From positions 1 through 36,885 of the forward strand of contig JAJTEZ010000011.1 in assembly GCA_021298335.1 (NCBI GenBank): DNA of 36,885 nt, in the 5' to 3' direction. Below, piece by piece: positions 32,320-36,885 of the stretch; the stretch's first letter is position 1; each line of letters begins with the position of its first letter. The notes under the pieces are model-generated. The model searched no databases, had not been told where the DNA came from, and saw nothing but the letters and a program-made list of their open reading frames with translations. Both the position numbers and the translations under genes were made by a program. Source of the DNA: Saprospiraceae bacterium. GTDB lineage: Bacteria; Bacteroidota; Bacteroidia; Chitinophagales; Saprospiraceae.

Positions 32320-32619
32320 ATGGATGCAGGAAATCTTACCCCCGAACTGGTTCAGAGTTTCGCTCATAATAGAATCAGTCTTAGTATCAATGAAAATCTT
32401 GCGTTGGACATGATGCTCAAACAACTTCACATCGGTGTACCCTCCCCTCATTTGCCCCGAACTCCATTTACCATAGTACTGGTTAGCAAAGGTGTATTTA
32501 TGGTGTATCCTCAACATATGTACACAATTGAATGGGAAGGCCTTGGTCAATTTGATCTGTTCCTCGTGCCGGTAGGTCCGGATCAGGAGGGCATGCAGTA
32601 CGAAGCTGTTTTTGGATAA
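32320..32619 (+). CDS. DUF6916-type small protein, last gene of the tail-collar operon
   Basis: A 99-residue protein without a signal peptide. It begins with a helix-prone stretch (NLTPELVQSFAHNRISLSI) and ends with a beta-rich domain: PFTIVLVSKG, MYTIEWEGLGQFDLFLVPVG and PDQEGMQYEAVF. The closing FLVPVGPDxxGMxYEAVF pattern is that of DUF6916, whose members are found with collar-domain proteins. Its function is unknown; the domain may pack with the collar proteins. It starts 10 bases after the GNAT stop and ends 7 bases from the convergent korB stop, with no visible terminator between. Confidence 0.8.
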   Translation: MDAGNLTPELVQSFAHNRISLSINENLALDMMLKQLHIGVPSPHLPRTPFTIVLVSKGVFMVYPQHMYTIEWEGLGQFDLFLVPVGPDQEGMQYEAVFG

Positions 32620-32626
32620 ATCAAAA

Positions 32627-33679
32627 CTATCTCAACTCCGCATTCATTCCCTGCAGTACTTCATTCCCCGGACATAACTGTTGTTCCGTTAGCTGATTCA
32701 GAGGCACAGGCGTTGTGTTCAACAATTCGTTTAGTTCTACGCTTTCCCGGTCCAGATACAGCATTCCCGTGAGGATTTCATTTTTGTCTCTCGCCTTGTG
32801 AAGAGCGGTTATGATCGATAATTTATTTTCCGGATCCCAGTCATTACCGAGTTTATGAAGAGAGATCAGAGATCCATCGTGCATCTCAACTTCTGTAACT
32901 TCGTTTTGATCATATTTTGCTGTAATCTCCGTTCCCACCGGTACAAAGTCGAGCCTGGAAAGCGTTTCATTGTGCTCGCGCACATAGTCATATGATTTGG
33001 TTGATCCCTGGTTATTGTTGAATGTGACGCAAGGGGAAATGACATTGATGAAAGAAAATCCTGAATGGGCCATTGCAGCCTTAATCAGAGGCACGAGCTG
33101 TTGCTTATCACCACTGAAACTCTGAGCGACAAATGTAGCGCCCAGTTCAATGGCCAGGGCACACAAATCTATTCCTTCAAAGGAGTTTACCTGACCTGCC
33201 TTGGAAACGGAACCTTTGTCTGCCGTAGCTGAATCCTGGCCCTTCGTCAGGCCGTAACAGCCATTATTCATTACGATATAAGTCATATTCAGATTACGCC
33301 TCATCACATGCACAAATTGCCCCATCCCTATGGAGGCAGTATCTCCGTCACCGGAAACGCCCAAATACACCATAGATCTGTTGGCCAGATTCGCACCAGT
33401 GGTGACGGAAGGCATCCTCCCATGAACCGAATTAAATCCGTGAGAATTACTCAGGAAATAGGCGGGAGTCTTCGATGAACATCCGATGCCCGACATTTTT
33501 GCCACCCGATGCGGTTCAATATTCAGTTCAAAGCACGCATCCACAATTGCAGCACTGATTGAGTCATGTCCACATCCCGCACAAAGTGTGGAAATGGTGC
33601 CTTCATAATCTTTTCTGTTGTACCCAAGTGTGTTTTTGGGTAACAACGGGTGTTGAAATTTAGGTCTGATATATGACAT
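32627..33679 (-). CDS. 2-oxoacid:ferredoxin oxidoreductase, beta subunit
   Basis: A 350-residue thiamine-diphosphate-binding subunit of a 2-oxoglutarate/2-oxoacid:ferredoxin oxidoreductase (KorB type), which oxidatively decarboxylates the acid to an acyl-CoA and reduces ferredoxin. LCAGCGHDSIS (residues 32-42), GIGCSSKTPAYF, the thiamine-diphosphate motif GDGDTASIGMGQF (110-122) and NNGCYGLTKGQDSAT (138 onward) are visible. It starts 9 bases after the alpha subunit. The substrate (2-oxoglutarate rather than pyruvate) is favoured by the two-subunit layout but not proven. Confidence 0.9.
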   Translation of the reverse strand: MSYIRPKFQHPLLPKNTLGYNRKDYEGTISTLCAGCGHDSISAAIVDACFELNIEPHRVAKMSGIGCSSKTPAYFLSNSHGFNSVHGRMPSVTTGANLANRSMVYLGVSGDGDTASIGMGQFVHVMRRNLNMTYIVMNNGCYGLTKGQDSATADKGSVSKAGQVNSFEGIDLCALAIELGATFVAQSFSGDKQQLVPLIKAAMAHSGFSFINVISPCVTFNNNQGSTKSYDYVREHNETLSRLDFVPVGTEITAKYDQNEVTEVEMHDGSLISLHKLGNDWDPENKLSIITALHKARDKNEILTGMLYLDRESVELNELLNTTPVPLNQLTEQQLCPGNEVLQGMNAELR

Positions 33680-33688
33680 GTTTCGGTA

Positions 33689-35494
33689 TTAGTTTAGTGG
33701 TTGAAATTGGTGTTCCTGCATCTGTTGCAAAATCAAATCAGCTGTGATGGGAAAGCCATCATAATTCAAGACTTTTTTCATCTTTTTCGGATTCACTTCC
33801 AGTTCATTGATGAGCAACGCCCTCATCTGAGCATCCCTGTTTTGTTCGATCACATAAATGGTATCATGCTCATCAATAAACTGTAGAACCTCTTGCTGGA
33901 ATGGAAATGAGCGGAGTCGGATGGCGTCGATGGCAATTCCCTGCAGACGCAATATATCAATGGCCTCCTCGGCAGCAAATCGAGATGTTCCAAAGAAAAT
34001 CATACCAGTAGCAGAAGTGTTGGATTCCTGGTAAGCCACAGGAACAGGAATCTTTGTTGTCGCAGTTTGCAGTTTTTTCTTCAAGCGGTCCATGATCCGA
34101 ACGTATGTGGCAGAGTCTTCTGAATAAGCGGCATTTTCATCGTGTGAACTGCCTCTTGTAAAATAAGATCCTTTGGTAGGGTGGGTTCCTGGCAATGTGC
34201 GGTAAGGAATGCCGTCTCCATCCACATCACGATATCTGCCCCAGCTCTGGATTGATTCGAGATCTTCAGCAGACAACACTTTACCGCGGTTGTACTTGCG
34301 TGTGTCGTCCCAATCGAAAGGTTCGCTCATATGGTCATTCATGCCCAGGTCAAGGTCAGTCATCATGATGACCGGTGTTTGCAGCAATTCAGCGTAATCG
34401 AAGGCATCTGCCATCATGTCAAAACATTCTTTTGGCGTAGAAGGGATGAGAAGCACATGTTTAGTGTCTCCATGGGAGGCGTAGGCAGCCAGAAGATAGT
34501 CTGATTGCTGCGTTCGGGTAGGCATGCCGGTTGAAGGACCTGATCTTTGCACATCCACCAGCACAACTGGTATTTCTGCATAATACGCCAGACCTAAAAA
34601 CTCACTCATGAGAGAGACTCCCGGCCCACTGGTGGCTGTAAACGCCCTGGCTCCGTTCCAGTTAGCCCCAATGGCCATGCCAATCGCTGCAAGCTCATCT
34701 TCCGCTTGTACAATGGAAAAGTTGTTTTTACCTGAAACAGGGTCTATCCTCAACTTTTTAGCATATTCTTCAAAAGCACTCACCAATGAAGTGGACGGGG
34801 TTATCGGATACCAGGAAACCACAGTCGCACCTCCGTACACTGCGCCCAGGCCTGCTGCTGAATTTCCATCAATAAAAATGGCATCTCCTACCAGGTCTCT
34901 CGGTTCAACCCTGAAATCCAGGGGGTAACTGTAATGTTGTGTGATGAAGTCAACCCCCAGTTCCAGTGCTTTCATATTAGGTGCAATCAGTTTTTCCTTT
35001 CCCTGAAACTGATCTTCAAACAAGCCTTTGATAATCTCCGTGTCCAGATTTAACAACCTGGCCAGTGCACCCACATATACAATATTTTTGAAGAGCTGCT
35101 TTTGCCGCGGATCTGTAAATTCCCTGTTGCAGATGTCCATCAAGGGTACACCAATAAAATGTATATCTTCTCGATAAAACTCTTCATGCAGCTTCTTGGT
35201 AGAATCATACAGGAAATATCCCCCAGACTTCACACTGGCAATATCCCGTTTCATGCTTTGAGGATTTACGCAGACCATCAGATCAACACCCTCCCTTCGT
35301 CCAAGATACCCTTTTTCACTGACTCGCACTTCATACCATGTAGGCAGCCCCTGGATGTTTGATGGGAAAATATTTTTGGCCGAAACGGGTACTCCCATTC
35401 GAAAAATTGCCTTCGAAAATAGGTAATTAGCGCTGGCGGATCCTGTGCCATTCACATTGGCAAACCTTACGACAAAATCATTAATCCGACTCAT
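33689..35494 (-). CDS. 2-oxoacid:ferredoxin oxidoreductase, fused gamma-alpha subunit
   Basis: A 601-residue subunit. The N-terminal gamma domain (about 1-180; FVVRFANVNGTGSASANYLF) is followed by the pyrimidine-binding alpha domain (about 200-440; GNSAAGLGAVYGGATVVSWY, YPITPSTSLVSAFEEY, TSGPGVSLMSEFLGLAYYAE, PSTGMPTRTQQSD). A transketolase-C-like domain (about 490-600; GMIFFGTSRFAAEEAIDIL) closes the protein. It overlaps the upstream oxidoreductase gene by 4 bases (ATGA). Together with the beta subunit it makes a KorAB-like enzyme that may act in a ferredoxin-linked citric acid cycle. Confidence 0.92.
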   Translation of the reverse strand: MSRINDFVVRFANVNGTGSASANYLFSKAIFRMGVPVSAKNIFPSNIQGLPTWYEVRVSEKGYLGRREGVDLMVCVNPQSMKRDIASVKSGGYFLYDSTKKLHEEFYREDIHFIGVPLMDICNREFTDPRQKQLFKNIVYVGALARLLNLDTEIIKGLFEDQFQGKEKLIAPNMKALELGVDFITQHYSYPLDFRVEPRDLVGDAIFIDGNSAAGLGAVYGGATVVSWYPITPSTSLVSAFEEYAKKLRIDPVSGKNNFSIVQAEDELAAIGMAIGANWNGARAFTATSGPGVSLMSEFLGLAYYAEIPVVLVDVQRSGPSTGMPTRTQQSDYLLAAYASHGDTKHVLLIPSTPKECFDMMADAFDYAELLQTPVIMMTDLDLGMNDHMSEPFDWDDTRKYNRGKVLSAEDLESIQSWGRYRDVDGDGIPYRTLPGTHPTKGSYFTRGSSHDENAAYSEDSATYVRIMDRLKKKLQTATTKIPVPVAYQESNTSATGMIFFGTSRFAAEEAIDILRLQGIAIDAIRLRSFPFQQEVLQFIDEHDTIYVIEQNRDAQMRALLINELEVNPKKMKKVLNYDGFPITADLILQQMQEHQFQPLN

Positions 35495-36885
35495 ACAAAT
35501 GAATAATTTCCTGCCTTGGCAGTATTATATAAAAATTGTTTCATATCCCATGCTGCAGTCGGACACCGCTCGGCACACAGCCCACAATGAAGACACATGT
35601 CTTCATCTTTTACCATAACCCGCCCGGTTTTAAGTATATCTGACACTAAAAGTTCCTGGGAAGGATTGAGTGCAGGGACAATCAGCTTTTGACGGAGATT
35701 TTCTTCTTCCTCTTCATTCGCAGTAAATGTGATGCAGTTTGTCGGGCAAATATCCATGCAGGCATCGCATTCTATGCACTTATTTTCCGTAAATACTGTC
35801 TGGACATCACAATTCAGACATCGTTGAGCCTCCCTGAAGGCAGTTTTTACATCAAAACCCAATTCAACCTCTTTCTTCCTGTCGCGCAAAGTTTCAGTCT
35901 TACTCGCCTGTGGCACGACATATCTTTGATCTGTAGTGACATCATTGTCATACGCCCATTCGTGGATGCCCATTTTTGTACTGAATAGCTTGGTATGTGG
36001 CGCAGGCCTGTCTTTCACGTCCTTGCCCTGCAAATAGAGATCGATGGAAACTGCCGCCTGATGCCCCTGTGCAACGGCGGTGATCACATTTTTTGGTCCT
36101 AATGCTGCATCTCCGCCAAAGAATACGCCAGGGCGGGTAGATGAAAATGTTTTGGAATCCAGCACAGGCATATCCCAGCTATTAAATTCGATGCCCAGAT
36201 TTTTTTCAATCCATTCGAATTTATTTTCCTGCCCTATGGCTATGATGACATCATCAGCGGCATAAAAAACATCCGGTTCGCCGGTGGGTACCAGCTTCCT
36301 CTTCCCCTCTTCAAAGACAGCAGTGACTTTCTCAAACAACATTCCTGTAAGTTTGCCTCCTTCTACGACAAATTGCTTTGGAACATGGTTGTCGATGATC
36401 GGAATATCTTCATGTATGGCATCCTCAATTTCCCATGGCGATGCCTTCATTTCAGAAAATGGACTACGCACAATGACTTTTACTTCTTCACCCCCCAATC
36501 TTCGGGAAGTACGGCAGCAATCCATGGCAGTATTTCCTCCACCCAATACGATGACCCTCTTTCCGATCTTGTGTGTATGTTCAAAGGCAACACTGGCAAG
36601 CCATTCGATCCCTATGTGGATATTTGCGGCACCTTCCTCCCTGCCTGGCAAGTGCAAATCCTTACCACGTGGGGCTCCTGTACCCACAAACAAGGCATCG
36701 TAGCCCTTGTCAAGGATTTCCTTCATGCTGTGTATGTACGTATTAAAATGGGTGACGACATCCATGTTTAGCACATAACCCACTTCCTGGTCCAACACTT
36801 CTGCCGGCAACCGGAATGAAGGAATCTGGCTTCTCATCATGCCTCCTCCCTTGGGCTGATTGTCGTAAATATGCAGCTCATATCC
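35491..36885 (-). CDS. GltD-like FAD-dependent NAD(P) oxidoreductase with C-terminal 2[4Fe-4S] domain (start beyond window)
   Basis: The frame is open to the right edge, giving at least 464 residues; the ATG at 36838-36840 is internal, since coding sequence continues upstream (GYELHIYDNQPKGGGMMRSQ, the FAD-domain pattern of the GltD family). Next come VIVLGGGNTAMDCCRTSRRL (NAD(P)-binding) and PGVFFGGDAALGPKNVI (FAD contact). Near the C-terminus REAQRCLNCD precedes two ferredoxin clusters, CIECDACMDICP and CLHCGLCAERCP, each CxxCxxCxxxCP. It heads the 2-oxoacid oxidoreductase genes and overlaps the alpha subunit, so it probably moves electrons between the enzyme or its ferredoxin and NAD(P)H. 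Confidence 0.9.
   Translation of the reverse strand, partial: GYELHIYDNQPKGGGMMRSQIPSFRLPAEVLDQEVGYVLNMDVVTHFNTYIHSMKEILDKGYDALFVGTGAPRGKDLHLPGREEGAANIHIGIEWLASVAFEHTHKIGKRVIVLGGGNTAMDCCRTSRRLGGEEVKVIVRSPFSEMKASPWEIEDAIHEDIPIIDNHVPKQFVVEGGKLTGMLFEKVTAVFEEGKRKLVPTGEPDVFYAADDVIIAIGQENKFEWIEKNLGIEFNSWDMPVLDSKTFSSTRPGVFFGGDAALGPKNVITAVAQGHQAAVSIDLYLQGKDVKDRPAPHTKLFSTKMGIHEWAYDNDVTTDQRYVVPQASKTETLRDRKKEVELGFDVKTAFREAQRCLNCDVQTVFTENKCIECDACMDICPTNCITFTANEEEEENLRQKLIVPALNPSQELLVSDILKTGRVMVKDEDMCLHCGLCAERCPTAAWDMKQFLYNTAKAGNYSFV

Overview
The window is a gene-dense stretch (about 36.9 kb) of a Bacteroidota chromosome. The sequence points to this phylum in several ways. Exact TAnnTTTG -7 promoter boxes lie just upstream of several genes. 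The primary sigma factor is short and starts directly at region 1.2. Signal peptidase I carries an N-terminal DUF5684-type membrane extension. The window also holds a subtilase with a type IX-like C-terminal domain, a lipoprotein with the GCTDP...DDGTC motif, and a very large Cys/Gly/Thr-rich surface protein. A Saprospiria- or Chitinophagia-like lineage is likely, but that is inference. There are no tRNA, rRNA, CRISPR or insertion-sequence genes.

Region 1 (1-6.2 kb, minus strand) is a sulfation cluster. DUF2061, cysC, cysD and cysN make PAPS. They are followed by a degraded gene remnant, a GT4-type glycosyltransferase with no ordinary start codon, two sulfotransferases and a gene running off the left edge. 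Cofactor synthesis and PAPS-using enzymes in one co-directional run suggest sulfation of a surface glycan. Next to it, rfbD and rfbC (dTDP-rhamnose) follow der.

Region 2 (9.3-24 kb) is mostly housekeeping: an Lrp/AsnC regulator, a TraB/GumN-type protein, an S8 peptidase, a metal-receptor protein, a DUF1684 protein, lepB, pnuC, lpxB, a small membrane protein, surE, tatD-like, tcdA, a lipoprotein, a small secreted protein, a THUMP RNA methyltransferase, a START-like protein and rpoD. Two normally essential genes look damaged here. lepB is split by a frameshift and has lost the segment with the catalytic serine. lpxB lacks about 30-40 residues including its conserved SGTA-LE motif. A candidate small RNA or leader with a strong terminator lies between surE and tatD.

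Region 3 (24-32.6 kb) holds a 1786-residue surface protein. After it comes a tight plus-strand operon: a Tat-like-signal, cysteine-rich protein, three tandem phage-tail-collar (MdpB-like) proteins, a GNAT acetyltransferase and a DUF6916 protein. No phage structural genes are nearby, so this looks like a chromosomally encoded, little-understood system and is the best candidate for new biology here.

Region 4 (32.6 kb to the right edge, minus strand) is an operon for a 2-oxoacid:ferredoxin oxidoreductase (alpha and beta subunits). It is preceded by a GltD-like FAD/NAD(P) oxidoreductase with a C-terminal 2[4Fe-4S] domain, whose start lies beyond the window.
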